Assembly (NCBI RefSeq): GCF_025660475.1
Contig: NZ_JAOUSF010000002.1
Location: forward strand, 124,001-188,000
DNA: 64,000 bases
Source: Perspicuibacillus lycopersici
GTDB taxonomy: Bacteria; Bacillota; Bacilli; Bacillales; Caldibacillaceae
Reading direction: 5' to 3'
The number at the start of each line of letters is the position of its first letter. The first letter of the stretch is position 1. The position numbers and the translations under genes were made by a program. The notes beneath the pieces are model-generated. The model made no database searches and was not told the origin of the DNA. It was given only the letters and a program-made list of their open reading frames with translations. Positions 25,983 through 35,407 of the stretch are shown piece after piece.

Positions 25983-26099
25983 ATGAGTAATCTTAACAAC
26001 GATAACCCGTTACCCAGTCCCACCATGGAGAAAGTCATAAAGAACCTATTAATGAAAATGTTAAGTACTGCTAAAAGTTCAACTATACATTTTTGGTAG
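25983..26099 (+). CDS. Possible leader peptide (38 aa) upstream of corA
   Basis: ATG 25983 has AAGGAG nine bases upstream. The 38 residues start MSNLNNDNPLPSPTMEKVIK and end SSTIHFW. It ends 41 bases before the CorA-type gene and includes a short Pro-rich stretch (NPLPSPT). Mg2+ transporter genes in enteric bacteria have Pro-rich leader peptides, so a regulatory role is possible; there is no direct evidence that it is translated. Confidence 0.35.
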   Translation: MSNLNNDNPLPSPTMEKVIKNLLMKMLSTAKSSTIHFW

Positions 26100-26140
26100 G
26101 ACATTTTTGACTTTCTCTAACAAACGAGGAGGTTATAAAA

Positions 26141-27079
26141 ATGTTGAAAATTTATTTATCTAATGGAGAGGGATACCTTCAAGAAAGAACAGAAATAACG
26201 AATGGTTGCTGGGTAAATTTAATTTCTCCAACGGAAAAAGAAATAACTGATTTAGCGAATAAATTACAGATTCCTATAGAGTTTTTAAAAGACCCTTTAG
26301 ATGAAGAGGAACGCTCCAGAATAGAAAAAGATGATGAAAATGTGTTAATTATCGTTAATATTCCTTTAGTCTCATTGGATGAACAGAACAATACGATTTA
26401 TGATACGATTCCATTAGGCATTATTTTTACCAATAACTGCTTTATTACAGTTTGTTTAAAAGATAACCCTATCTTTCATACTTTTATAGAGAACAAGCTT
26501 AAAAATTTCTTTACCTTCAAGAAAACTAGATTCGCTTTTCAAATATTATATTTAATGGCTACAACGTATTTAAAATATTTAAAGCAGATTAGTAAACATT
26601 CTGATGCAATAGAAAAGGAATTGCATCAATCCATGAAAAACAAAGAACTTTTTTCCTTATTGAATTTAGAAAAGAGCTTAGTATTTTTTAACACCTCTTT
26701 AAAGTCAAATAATTTTGTTCTACAGAAAATGTTAAGAGGACATTATTTGAAAATGTACGAGGATGATCAAGAATTATTAGAGGACGTCATTATTGAAAAT
26801 CAGCAAGCAATGGAAATGGCGGATACCCATACAAATATTTTAAGCAGCATGATGGATGCCTTTGCATCCGTTATATCTAATAATGTTAATAATGTAATGA
26901 AGTTATTAACCTCTATCACCATTATCATGTCTATTCCGACAATGGTTGCTAGCTTCTATGGTATGAATGTTTCGATACCATTTCAAAATTATCCACATTC
27001 CTTTCTAATCGCAATTAGTCTTTCATTTGTTTTGTCTACCATAACCGCAATAATTTTTTGGAAAAAGAAATTCTTTTGA
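26141..27079 (+). CDS. corA: CorA-family divalent cation transporter
   Basis: 312 residues, ATG 26141 with GAGGAGG upstream. A large acidic cytoplasmic domain (1-245) is followed by two membrane helices: residues 248-268 ending in the diagnostic YGMN motif (MVASFYGMNVSIPFQ), and 285-307 ending KKKFF. The protein should form a pentameric Mg2+ (or Co2+/Zn2+) channel. Which ion is transported cannot be told from the sequence. Confidence 0.9.
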   Translation: MLKIYLSNGEGYLQERTEITNGCWVNLISPTEKEITDLANKLQIPIEFLKDPLDEEERSRIEKDDENVLIIVNIPLVSLDEQNNTIYDTIPLGIIFTNNCFITVCLKDNPIFHTFIENKLKNFFTFKKTRFAFQILYLMATTYLKYLKQISKHSDAIEKELHQSMKNKELFSLLNLEKSLVFFNTSLKSNNFVLQKMLRGHYLKMYEDDQELLEDVIIENQQAMEMADTHTNILSSMMDAFASVISNNVNNVMKLLTSITIIMSIPTMVASFYGMNVSIPFQNYPHSFLIAISLSFVLSTITAIIFWKKKFF

Positions 27080-27089
27080 CATACTACAA

Positions 27090-27125
27090 TCGACCGATGT
27101 CCTATGTGACAATCGGTCTTTATTC
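27090..27125 (+). terminator. Terminator of corA
   Basis: GACCGAT and ATCGGTC form the stem around a 13-base loop, with TTTATT after it. Confidence 0.65.
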
Positions 27126-27222
27126 AATATTCACGACGTTCGTAACACCTAGGTAATTGGATTATATTTTTTGCATATATTGGTTTTGATGTACTTCTAA
27201 AGTTTAAGGAGGTTGGAAGAAT

Positions 27223-28896
27223 GTGAGTTATTGTGATCCTTTATTACCATTTTCACACCCACCATTAAAAAGTCGCCATGACCCAAATCGTGAGAAACCG
27301 ATGGAGCAAAATCGTGATGAGTACAAAAGCGAAAACAGCATCCATACTAGCAAATACTCGAAAATTAATTTAACAAAGTTTGCAGATGAACTTCCAATCC
27401 CCGCTATTTTATCCCCTCTACAGAAAAATCGTAATTATACTTATTATGAAGTAAAAATGACCGAGTTTAAGCAATCGCTCCATAGTGAACTAAATGACAC
27501 AACCGTTTGGGGATACGAAAATGGCTATCCTGGACCTACTATAGAGGTGGAGCAAGGAGAAAAAGTGTTTATTAAATGGATTAATGATCTTCCAGATAAA
27601 CATCTTTTACCTGTTGATTATACGGTTCATGGTGCCCATCGAGACGTACCAGAAGTAAGAACAGTAGTCCATGTACATGGGGCATGTGTGGAATGGGAAA
27701 GTGATGGCTATCCAGAAGCATGGTTTACGAAAGGATATCTTCAAGTTGGTCGCTATTTTAGAAAGCCAGTATATCAATATGATAATGGAAATCGACCATC
27801 GACTTTATGGTATCATGACCATACCCTCGGTATTACTAGGCTAAATATTTATGCCGGCTTAGCAGGGTTTTATTTTATTAGAAATCAGCAGGAGCGACTA
27901 CTGAATTTACCTTGTGAAAAATATGATATTCCACTTATGTTACAGGATAAGACATTTAATCCAGATGGTTCACTTTATTATCCGAGACAACCAGATAAAC
28001 CAGTGTCAGAAATGGAGACCTCCATTGTTCCAGAGTTCATTGGGGAAACGATATTAGTAAATGGGAAAGTATGGCCATATTTAAAGGTAGAACCTCGTAA
28101 ATATCGGTTTCGCCTATTAAATGCTGCGAACACAAGGTTCTTTCGGATAACATTGGATTCCGATCAACCGCTCTATCAAATCGCAACCGATGGAGGACTT
28201 ATGGAACACCCGATAGGCGTGAAGGATATCCTGTTAGCACCAGCAGAGAGAGCTGAATGTATTTTTGATTTTTCCAATTTGTACGGAAAAAATATAATTA
28301 TGAAGAATGGTGCACCTGCTCCATATCCAGGTGGAGAACCAGTCAATGAAAATACAAGTATCATTATGCAATTTAGAGTGATGCTTCCTTTAACTAGTAT
28401 TGATACAAGTGTGATTCCGGCATATTTACAGCCTTATCCAAAATTAAAGGAACAAAGTGCTTCCAAAATACGATTTCTCACCTTAAACGATATGATGGAC
28501 TCATTCGGTCGGGAATATATGCTTTTAAATAATAAATCCTGGGATGCCCCGATTACGGAAACACCAACATTAGGCTCCACCGAAATTTGGTATTTGATTA
28601 ACTTAACAGACGATTCCCATCCTATTCACCTTCACTTAATTGATTTTCAATTATTAGATCGGAGAAATTTTGACGTAGAAAAATTTAATCAGGAGAAAAT
28701 AATTCACTATACTGGAGCGGTTCAACCACCTGAACTACAGGAACAAGGCTGGAAGGATACCGTTTCTGCAAACCCAAAGCAGGTCACCAGAATCATCATG
28801 AAATTTCATTCCTATACTGGTTTATATGTATGGCATTGTCATATTTTAGAACATGAGGATTATGAAATGATGCGACCATATATCGTTATCCGATAG
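27223..28896 (+). CDS. Multicopper oxidase, CotA-like laccase
   Basis: 557 residues from GTG 27223; AAGGAGG lies upstream and the nearby ATG at 27221 is out of frame. All four copper-ligand clusters are present: VVHVHGACVEW (near 145), LWYHDHTLG (near 190), HPIHLHLIDF (near 465) and the type-1/trinuclear VWHCHILEHEDYEMM (near 535). No signal peptide is seen, as in the spore-coat laccase CotA, which has 513 residues. An N-terminal extension with PFSHPPLKSRHDPNREKP precedes the first cupredoxin domain. Role in spore pigment or phenol oxidation is inferred by family. Confidence 0.9.
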   Translation: MSYCDPLLPFSHPPLKSRHDPNREKPMEQNRDEYKSENSIHTSKYSKINLTKFADELPIPAILSPLQKNRNYTYYEVKMTEFKQSLHSELNDTTVWGYENGYPGPTIEVEQGEKVFIKWINDLPDKHLLPVDYTVHGAHRDVPEVRTVVHVHGACVEWESDGYPEAWFTKGYLQVGRYFRKPVYQYDNGNRPSTLWYHDHTLGITRLNIYAGLAGFYFIRNQQERLLNLPCEKYDIPLMLQDKTFNPDGSLYYPRQPDKPVSEMETSIVPEFIGETILVNGKVWPYLKVEPRKYRFRLLNAANTRFFRITLDSDQPLYQIATDGGLMEHPIGVKDILLAPAERAECIFDFSNLYGKNIIMKNGAPAPYPGGEPVNENTSIIMQFRVMLPLTSIDTSVIPAYLQPYPKLKEQSASKIRFLTLNDMMDSFGREYMLLNNKSWDAPITETPTLGSTEIWYLINLTDDSHPIHLHLIDFQLLDRRNFDVEKFNQEKIIHYTGAVQPPELQEQGWKDTVSANPKQVTRIIMKFHSYTGLYVWHCHILEHEDYEMMRPYIVIR

Positions 28897-28953
28897 CGTT
28901 CTTCAAGCGTTTAGTAAACGATAGATTCGGATAGATAAATAACGAAGCTGGGT

Positions 28954-29205
28954 CAAAACGAAAAAAATGCTATTTTTCTTGATTGAAAATGATGTTATTA
29001 CGATATGAATAAAATTGATTTCTGTTTTCGGGGACGTTTTCCGCTGGCCAGGTATGAGCCTCCTTATCAGTGCGTTCCTGCGAGTCTCAAGTCACGGTCT
29101 ATTCTCGCAGGAGTCGCTCTTTCCCTACAATCAATGGTCAAAAGTACCCCATTCTAATTGTCTGATAAGAAATTTTTTCGATAAATCCATTTATGTCCCA
29201 ACTTC
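28954..29205. repeat. Dispersed TGGGACA-ended repeat, copy 2
   Basis: Ends GAAGCTGGGTCAAAACG and TTATGTCCCAACTTC. The interior has TTTTCCGCTGG...TCTCGCAGGAGTCGCTC. It fills most of the 447-base gap between the multicopper oxidase and the YcgQ-like gene; I see no gene in the remainder. Confidence 0.75.
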
Positions 29206-29343
29206 TTCTCTATTTTTCTATAAAACAATGATAGCATACCTCGATGCTACTCCCTTGTTTCAACTTTATCTTGTTGTTCCAGCAATGGAATATCCATACC
29301 TTTTCGCGTATTGGCTAATAGGATAGATAATTGCTGGATTCCT

Positions 29344-30249
29344 TTATTCAACTTTTTGCAAAATCGGATAAATATAGGGAATGCTCGGTTGTTCTATTTG
29401 CTTCCAGTTTTCTGGCTTAATTATAGGAATCTCCACACCATTATATGTGGTAGCTTCTATTATTCCTTCCATTTCTATCCACGTATCCTGTTTTAAATCC
29501 TTTGCTTCAGGAAATTCACTTAAAAAGCCGACAATACTTGCATCTGCTATACAATGCGAAATTAAAAATCTAGATATAACTAGCTGATTATCTGCTAGTC
29601 CTTCCTCACGATATACAAATCCTACTACTTTAATTTTTCTTCCAATATATTCGCTTAAATTCATATTGATTTCTCCGTAGTATGGTTCATAAATGGTATC
29701 TTCCATGACAATAACTTCGCTTTCTTTTAGCTTTTGGATTTCTGAGTCATACTCTTCTGTACTTAGAATATGATAGCGTGGCTGTGCAGTCTCATGGTTT
29801 TGAATACTTGGATCGATATATTGATTGTTAGAAATGGTTGGATCATCCACTGCTTTTTCCTTTTCCGCTGCATTATTTGCTTGTGGCAATATCGTCCCCT
29901 TATTTTCCGCAATAGAGGAATTCAATACCGTTGGGGCAAATGCAAAACCTGTTAATAACGGAAACACCAAAATGAAATAACTGAGTACTTTTTTTGGTAG
30001 GGAAGCCGAATAGCCATGGTCATGTGTACAACCGGGTGGACAATGTTCATGTTGATTTTGCGGATTCTCCCAAATTCGAAATATCTGGATGATAAAAAAG
30101 ACAATAAAAAGAATGGCGGCGATTTTACTAAAAATATCATATTTAGGATTAATGTATTTCATAATATCTCCACTGTAATGAAGCGAAACAAAAAATATTG
30201 CAAAGGCTGCTAATATAACCGCACGGATAAAATGCTGCAGTCTATTCAT
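29344..30249 (-). CDS. TIGR03943/YcgQ-like membrane protein (DUF1980)
   Basis: 301 residues from ATG 30249, seven bases after GGAGGG. Three N-terminal membrane helices surround a His/Cys-rich cytoplasmic or loop segment (NPQNQHEHCPPGCTHDHGYS). A soluble C-terminal domain follows with IKVVGFVYREEGLADNQLVISRFLISHCIADASIVGFL. This is the DUF1980/TIGR03943 family, found with the permease encoded just upstream. Both are commonly near zinc genes; a zinc-related role is inferred from the HEHC...CTHDH segment and the neighbourhood. Confidence 0.85.
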   Translation of the reverse strand: MNRLQHFIRAVILAAFAIFFVSLHYSGDIMKYINPKYDIFSKIAAILFIVFFIIQIFRIWENPQNQHEHCPPGCTHDHGYSASLPKKVLSYFILVFPLLTGFAFAPTVLNSSIAENKGTILPQANNAAEKEKAVDDPTISNNQYIDPSIQNHETAQPRYHILSTEEYDSEIQKLKESEVIVMEDTIYEPYYGEINMNLSEYIGRKIKVVGFVYREEGLADNQLVISRFLISHCIADASIVGFLSEFPEAKDLKQDTWIEMEGIIEATTYNGVEIPIIKPENWKQIEQPSIPYIYPILQKVE

Positions 30250-30261
30250 CACCATCCCTCC

Positions 30262-31269
30262 TTATAAAAAGTTAATGAATATCGTACTGAGAAACACAAC
30301 CGAGGTAATTAAGAACAAAAGGACGAAGACAAACTTTGCTTTAAAGGCACTTATTAACATAATCGTATTTTTCAAGTCTATCATTGGACCAAATACTAAA
30401 AATGCAAGTATTGCGGAACTTGGAAATAGGTTTCTGAAGGATGCCCCAATAAATGCATCCGCCTCTGAGCACAGTGATAGGAAATAGGCTAGTCCCATCA
30501 TGATGCCCGTTGAACCAACAATACCATCACCAAACACAAGTAATGATTTGGCGGATACGTAGGTTTGAATAAATGCTGCAAAAAGAGCACCGATAATTAA
30601 GTATTTTCCCATATCAAAAAACTCATCAATCGAATGCTTTAACATTCCCATTATTTTTTCCGAAAAAGATATTTTTTTCGTAGTAACACTTGCTATGGAT
30701 TGAAAATCTTCTACGGAATGCTTTAGTTGGTTTGTTTTAAATAAAAAGCTAGTAATCACTGCAATCACAAATGCAATAATAAAGCCAACTCCCATTCTTA
30801 AGCCTGCCATTTTAAAATCATTTCCAAATGCCATATAGGTAGATAAAATAACGATTGGATTAATTAATGGACCTGTTAAAAGGAAGCCCACCGCTGCATA
30901 AATGGGCACACCTTTTGAAACTAACCTTCTAACAATTGGTACAATTCCACATTCACAAGCTGGAAATAGTGCACCAACAACACAGCTCATTGCTACCGCT
31001 AATATGCGGTTTTTCGGTAGTAACCGACGAATATGATCCTCTGTGACAAATATTTGGATAAATCCAGCAATGAGGACACCGATTAAAACAAATGGAATCG
31101 CTTCTATGATGATACTTAGAAATATCGTATTTAATTGCAGGAAAGAATCGGGGACATGAATCGACCAAGTATCTCCTACAATCTGTGTCATGGAAATTAT
31201 ATAAATAACAACAGCAATTGCTACTATACAAGTAAAGTCAATTAGATAGGATTGGATCAGACGGATCAT
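30262..31269 (-). CDS. YcgR-like permease (DUF318/ArsP-type)
   Basis: 335 residues, about ten membrane segments; ATG 31269 follows AAAGGAGG. Key motif LFPACECGIVPIVRRLVSKGVPIYAAVGFLLTGPLINPIV with the CEC cysteines is characteristic of DUF318 permeases related to ArsP. The next gene (YcgQ-like) starts 12 bases further. Together they may form one transport unit. The transported species is unproven; the zinc cluster context suggests a metal. Confidence 0.85.
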   Translation of the reverse strand: MIRLIQSYLIDFTCIVAIAVVIYIISMTQIVGDTWSIHVPDSFLQLNTIFLSIIIEAIPFVLIGVLIAGFIQIFVTEDHIRRLLPKNRILAVAMSCVVGALFPACECGIVPIVRRLVSKGVPIYAAVGFLLTGPLINPIVILSTYMAFGNDFKMAGLRMGVGFIIAFVIAVITSFLFKTNQLKHSVEDFQSIASVTTKKISFSEKIMGMLKHSIDEFFDMGKYLIIGALFAAFIQTYVSAKSLLVFGDGIVGSTGIMMGLAYFLSLCSEADAFIGASFRNLFPSSAILAFLVFGPMIDLKNTIMLISAFKAKFVFVLLFLITSVVFLSTIFINFL

Positions 31270-31369
31270 TTGTTCCTCCTTTAGGATACGACCGATTGTA
31301 TCGTTTAGTAATCTATATTTTTTTATTTCGTGTCTATTTTGTAAAAAGAATTATCTAGTAATTAGACAA

Positions 31370-32347
31370 TCACTGGTTAAATGTTGCACGAAAACTAGTA
31401 TGCAATTCGGTTATGTCGAGTTGATCCCCGATTAATATAATGGTAGGTTCCATACTACTATCATCGCCCATTTTCTCGAATTGCACTTTACCTGATGCAA
31501 ACTGTAATTGAAACAGACCCTTTTTTCCTACTAACCGAATAATTCCCTTTCCTCTTAATACATTTTTCGGCAATCTTTTTAGCCATTGCTCCAATTCTTT
31601 TTGCACCATTTCGGGAAATTGGGAAATCTTGATTGCATTTATTGTAGAATGATGGTGGTTATGGTCGTGCCCATGCGAATGATCATGTCTGTCTTTCCTA
31701 TTTTCTACTATTTCATCATCCATTGTTTGTACCCAATAACGCTTTTCTAGTAGTTCCTCTATTGGAATCTCGCCAAAGCTCGTTTGATATATTGGCACTT
31801 GTTGCTTTCCCATATCTTCGATTTTTTGTTCTATTTTTCCTAATGTTTTCGTATTCACTAGATCCATTTTATTTAGAACGACCATTGAAGCGGTGGATAT
31901 TTGTTCTTTTAATAATTGACGAATTTCTGACGTACTAGAAAAAATACTTTGATATTCTAAAAAATGACTCGCATCTACTAAACTGATAATAGAATATAAT
32001 TCAAAGACATTTAAATATTCAGGGGATAATAATGTTTCTTCTATCTCTAAAGGATTCGCAACACCTGTCCCCTCTATTAATAACACATCAACAGTATTTA
32101 ATCCCATAAAATAGTTAAGGGTCTCTTTTAAGTCATCCTGAATCGTACAGCATATACAGCCATTTAATAGCTCTTTTACCTCTCGCTTATTAAACAAATG
32201 ACCTTCCACATTCACTTCCCCAAGCTCGTTTAAAATAATACCTGGCCTTCTATTATTTACTTCAAACTGTTTTATCATATTTAAAAGAACTGTGGTTTTA
32301 CCACTTCCTAAAAAGCCACTAATAATATAGACTGGAATTTTTCCCAT
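31370..32347 (-). CDS. CobW/G3E-family GTPase (YciC/ZagA-like)
   Basis: 325 residues. P-loop SGFLGSGKTTVL near 10, metal-binding GCICCT near 63, switch region LLIEGTGVANP near 90, and NKMD near 160. A His-rich segment (RHDHSHGHDHNHHH) near 220 links to the CobW C-terminal domain. Such GTPases act as zinc metallochaperones; YciC/ZagA in B. subtilis is repressed by Zur. A Zur-like box at 32409-32429 is just upstream. Confidence 0.88.
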   Translation of the reverse strand: MGKIPVYIISGFLGSGKTTVLLNMIKQFEVNNRRPGIILNELGEVNVEGHLFNKREVKELLNGCICCTIQDDLKETLNYFMGLNTVDVLLIEGTGVANPLEIEETLLSPEYLNVFELYSIISLVDASHFLEYQSIFSSTSEIRQLLKEQISTASMVVLNKMDLVNTKTLGKIEQKIEDMGKQQVPIYQTSFGEIPIEELLEKRYWVQTMDDEIVENRKDRHDHSHGHDHNHHHSTINAIKISQFPEMVQKELEQWLKRLPKNVLRGKGIIRLVGKKGLFQLQFASGKVQFEKMGDDSSMEPTIILIGDQLDITELHTSFRATFNQ

Positions 32348-32408
32348 TGATAGTCCTCCCTAAAAAAAATTCACCAAATTGAAATCCGTATCTACTCAGT
32401 AATATTAT

Positions 32409-32429
32409 AAATCGTAATTATTCTTATTT
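32409..32429. promoter_or_regulatory. Zur-like box 1 (towards CobW GTPase gene)
   Basis: AAATCGTAATTATTCTTATTT: the left half is a perfect Zur half-site (AAATCGTAAT) and the right half is degenerate. It is 62 bases before the start of the minus-strand GTPase gene. Confidence 0.65.
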
Positions 32430-32533
32430 ACAAGATTTATATGTACTGAAGCGATTAATTATTACCCGTTCTACTTGGAAAATTTTTAACAAACAAATAG
32501 ATTTCACAATAGTAATGTCCTAAATTTTTTTAT

Positions 32534-32554
32534 AAATCGTAATCATTACTATTT
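32534..32554. promoter_or_regulatory. Zur-like box 2
   Basis: AAATCGTAATCATTACTATTT, one mismatch to the 9-1-9 dyad. It lies 23 bases upstream of box 3, giving two boxes on nearly the same face of the helix. Confidence 0.75.
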
Positions 32555-32556
32555 AC

Positions 32557-32578
32557 AAATCGTAATCATTACGATAAT
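32557..32578. promoter_or_regulatory. Zur box 3, znuA promoter region
   Basis: AAATCGTAATCATTACGATA carries a perfect TCGTAAT-C-ATTACGA dyad, the B. subtilis Zur consensus. It lies 133 bases before the znuA start codon. Repression when zinc is plentiful follows from the family. Confidence 0.85.
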
Positions 32579-32710
32579 ATCATATTCGATTAGGTTTTTA
32601 AAGGAGGGATAGCTGTTGATTGAAACAAAACAAATAACTTTATAGTGTTAGAGAAATCGAAAATCGGTTGAATGAATCTGTTGATAATACATTTAGGAGG
32701 AGAATATTTG

Positions 32711-33778
32711 ATGAAATTGAAAAAATTGTACATGATTGGATTATTATTTGTACTTCTTTTATTAGCTGCCTGTGGTAATTCTGGTAATTCGGAAGGGGCA
32801 ACTAGCGAGGAAAAGCTAACTATTATGACGAGCATTTATCCTTTATATGACTTTACTTCTAAAATTGCTGGAGATCGTGCGGAGGTTATTAATCTAGTAC
32901 CTGCAGGAGCAGAGCCACATGACTTCGAACCGACTCCGAAGGATATGACGACATTAAGTAAATCTGATCTTTTTATCTATAATGGCAGTGGCTTTGAAAC
33001 TTGGATTGATGATGTACTTAGTAGTGTGGATCAAGAAAATATGTCGGTTCTCAATGTTACAGATAATCTTGATTTATTAACATTAGCGGAAACAGGTGGA
33101 AGTATTGAGCACCACCATGACCATGGGGAAGAAGCAACTGAGGAGCATGACCATGATGAACATGCCGAGGAGTCTGATGATGATGAGCATGCAGACGAGA
33201 CTGGCGAGGAGCATAGCCATGATGAACATGAACATGCACATGCGGGCGAATATGATCCCCATGTTTGGCTAGACCCAATGCAAGCAAAAAATATTGCGGA
33301 AACGATAAAAGTTGAGCTTGTTAAAGTAGACCCTGATGGTAAAGAAGTATATGAGCAGAACTACACCGCACTTGCAAGTGAATTGGATCAACTAGACGAG
33401 GAATATTCCACTGTATTAAGTAATGCCGTGCAAAAAGATCTCATTGTGTCACATGCTGCCTTTGGATACTTGACACACAGATACAATTTAAATCAGATTT
33501 CTATTTCTGGTCTTTCTCCATCTGCTGAGCCAAGTCCACAAGAGCTTTTAGAAATTATTAATTTTGCAAAAGAAAATAATGTACAATACATCTTATTTGA
33601 AACATTAGTCAATCCGAAGGTTGCTCAAACGGTGCAAGAAAAGGTTGGTGCCGAGGCATTAACACTAAATCCTTTAGAAGGGCTTACCAAGGAAGATCTT
33701 GACGCTGGCAAGGACTATTTTTCCGTCATGCGCGAAAACCTAAAAACACTTAAAATTTCTACTGGAAGTGAATCCTAA
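32711..33778 (+). CDS. znuA: Zinc ABC transporter substrate-binding lipoprotein
   Basis: 355 residues from ATG 32711 with AGGAGG upstream. Lipoprotein signal LLLLAACGNS. The cluster A-1 domain has its zinc ligands in VPAGAEPHDFEPTPKD, a metal-handling loop of about 50 residues rich in His, Asp and Glu (EHHHDHGEEATEEHDHDEH... and so on), EYDPHVWLDPMQ and SHAAFGYL. There is no ZinT domain. The long His/acidic loop marks it as zinc rather than manganese binding. The stop overlaps the ATPase start (TAATG). Confidence 0.92.
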   Translation: MKLKKLYMIGLLFVLLLLAACGNSGNSEGATSEEKLTIMTSIYPLYDFTSKIAGDRAEVINLVPAGAEPHDFEPTPKDMTTLSKSDLFIYNGSGFETWIDDVLSSVDQENMSVLNVTDNLDLLTLAETGGSIEHHHDHGEEATEEHDHDEHAEESDDDEHADETGEEHSHDEHEHAHAGEYDPHVWLDPMQAKNIAETIKVELVKVDPDGKEVYEQNYTALASELDQLDEEYSTVLSNAVQKDLIVSHAAFGYLTHRYNLNQISISGLSPSAEPSPQELLEIINFAKENNVQYILFETLVNPKVAQTVQEKVGAEALTLNPLEGLTKEDLDAGKDYFSVMRENLKTLKISTGSES

Positions 33779-34551
33779 TGAATGCTTGCATTAAACTGAA
33801 CAGTGTATCTTTTAAATACGATCATTCCATTGTTTTGGAAAATATTAGCCTCTCCCTGCATAAGGGAGAGTTTCTTGGCCTAATTGGTCCAAATGGTTCT
33901 GGGAAATCTACATTAATCAAACTAATTTTAGGTATGCAAAAACCAATGGAGGGGGAGATTGAGCTTTTCGATCACCCGATAAAACAATTCAAGGAATGGC
34001 CAAAAATTGGCTATGTTTCTCAAAAAGCAAATACTTTTAACGGTGGATTTCCTGCAACCGTTTTTGAGGTCGTTTCCACTGGATTATATGGCAAAATGGG
34101 GATATTTAAATGGCTAGGGAAATACGAAAAAGAAAAAATTATGGAAGCAATCCATCTTGTCGGACTATCTGGCTACGAAAAGCGGAATATCGGAAAATTA
34201 TCTGGTGGACAGCAACAGCGTGTATTTATTGCACGTGCTATCGTAAGTGAACCAGAGCTGTTAATTTTAGATGAACCGACGGTAGGTGTTGACGGTAAAT
34301 CAGAAAGTGAATTTTATCAAACACTACAAAAATTACAAAGGGAATTACACGTATCCATACTATTAGTTTCTCACGATATTGGCGCAATTACAGCTCATGT
34401 AGACTTAGTTGCTTGTTTAAATAGAAAACTATTTTTCTATGGAAAACCAATGGAATTTGAATTGAATCAAACACAGATAATGAGTGAATTGTATGGACAA
34501 AACATCCATGTTCTAAAGCATAATCACGGAGGAATTCACTATGTTAAATGA
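33778..34551 (+). CDS. znuC: Zinc ABC transporter ATP-binding protein
   Basis: 257 residues. Walker A GPNGSGKSTLIK near 38, Q-loop VSQKAN, signature LSGGQQQRVFIARAI near 140, Walker B LLILDEPTVGVDGKS near 161, and switch VSHDIG. ATG shares one base with the znuA stop, with GGAAGTGA upstream. The C-terminal HNHGGIHYVK carries histidines. It overlaps the first permease gene by 11 bases. Confidence 0.92.
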   Translation: MNACIKLNSVSFKYDHSIVLENISLSLHKGEFLGLIGPNGSGKSTLIKLILGMQKPMEGEIELFDHPIKQFKEWPKIGYVSQKANTFNGGFPATVFEVVSTGLYGKMGIFKWLGKYEKEKIMEAIHLVGLSGYEKRNIGKLSGGQQQRVFIARAIVSEPELLILDEPTVGVDGKSESEFYQTLQKLQRELHVSILLVSHDIGAITAHVDLVACLNRKLFFYGKPMEFELNQTQIMSELYGQNIHVLKHNHGGIHYVK

Positions 34552-35407
34552 TTTCCTTCAATTCGATTTTTTACAGAACGCTCTTCTTTCTGGAATAATA
34601 ATTGGCATTGTTTGTCCAATCATCGGGGTTTTCCTAGTGATTAGACGTAGTTCCTTAATCGCCGATACTTTATCACATGTAACGTTCGCTGGAGTCGCAA
34701 CCGGTTTATTTTTACAGAAACAATTTAGCTTCTTCCAGGTAATTTCTCCAGTATCCATCGGTACTGCTTTTTCACTAGTCGGCGGGCTAGTAATCGACCG
34801 CTGTAAAAAAATTTTCCGCTCCTATGAGGAATTAGCATTACCAATTATCCTGGCAGTTTCGATTGGTTACTCTGTAGTATTAATAAGCTTAGCAGATGGA
34901 TTTAATGCAAATGTATATAATTATTTATTTGGAAGTCTAACAGCTGTTTCAGACAAGGATTTGAAGTGGATTTTCGCTATCGCACTTATCGTTCTATTCA
35001 TCATTCTACTATTATTTAAAGAATTATTTTTTCTTTCGTTTGATGAGGAAGCAGCGAGCTCCTCTGGGATTCGAGTGAAGTTCGTAAATATTGTATTTAC
35101 TATCCTTGTCGCACTCGTAATAAGCATTTCATTAAATATTGTGGGAATTTTATTAATCTCATCACTTATCACATTGCCTGCCGCTTGCGCTCTACAGCTT
35201 TCCAATAGCTTTAAGCAAATGTTCCTTTATTCAATTCTAATATCTCTAGTTGCGATTTTTTCTGGTCTATTTCTCTCCTATTATTTTGATATTGCTACAG
35301 GCGGTACGATTGTTTTAGTATTATCCACTATATTACTGATTATTTTACTTATGAAACAAGCTGTAAAAAAACTGATTTCCATTGAAAGAATGAAGGTGAT
35401 TAAATAA
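34541..35407 (+). CDS. znuB: Zinc ABC transporter permease, first copy
   Basis: 288 residues and eight to nine membrane segments. Family signature CPIIGVFLVIRRSSLIADTLSHVTFAGVATGLFL near residue 25 is that of ABC-3 permeases (ZnuB/AdcB). It overlaps znuC by 11 bases, and its stop overlaps the next permease start (TAATG). Shares the domain plan with the next gene; the pair may form a heterodimeric channel. Confidence 0.9.
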   Translation: MLNDFLQFDFLQNALLSGIIIGIVCPIIGVFLVIRRSSLIADTLSHVTFAGVATGLFLQKQFSFFQVISPVSIGTAFSLVGGLVIDRCKKIFRSYEELALPIILAVSIGYSVVLISLADGFNANVYNYLFGSLTAVSDKDLKWIFAIALIVLFIILLLFKELFFLSFDEEAASSSGIRVKFVNIVFTILVALVISISLNIVGILLISSLITLPAACALQLSNSFKQMFLYSILISLVAIFSGLFLSYYFDIATGGTIVLVLSTILLIILLMKQAVKKLISIERMKVIK

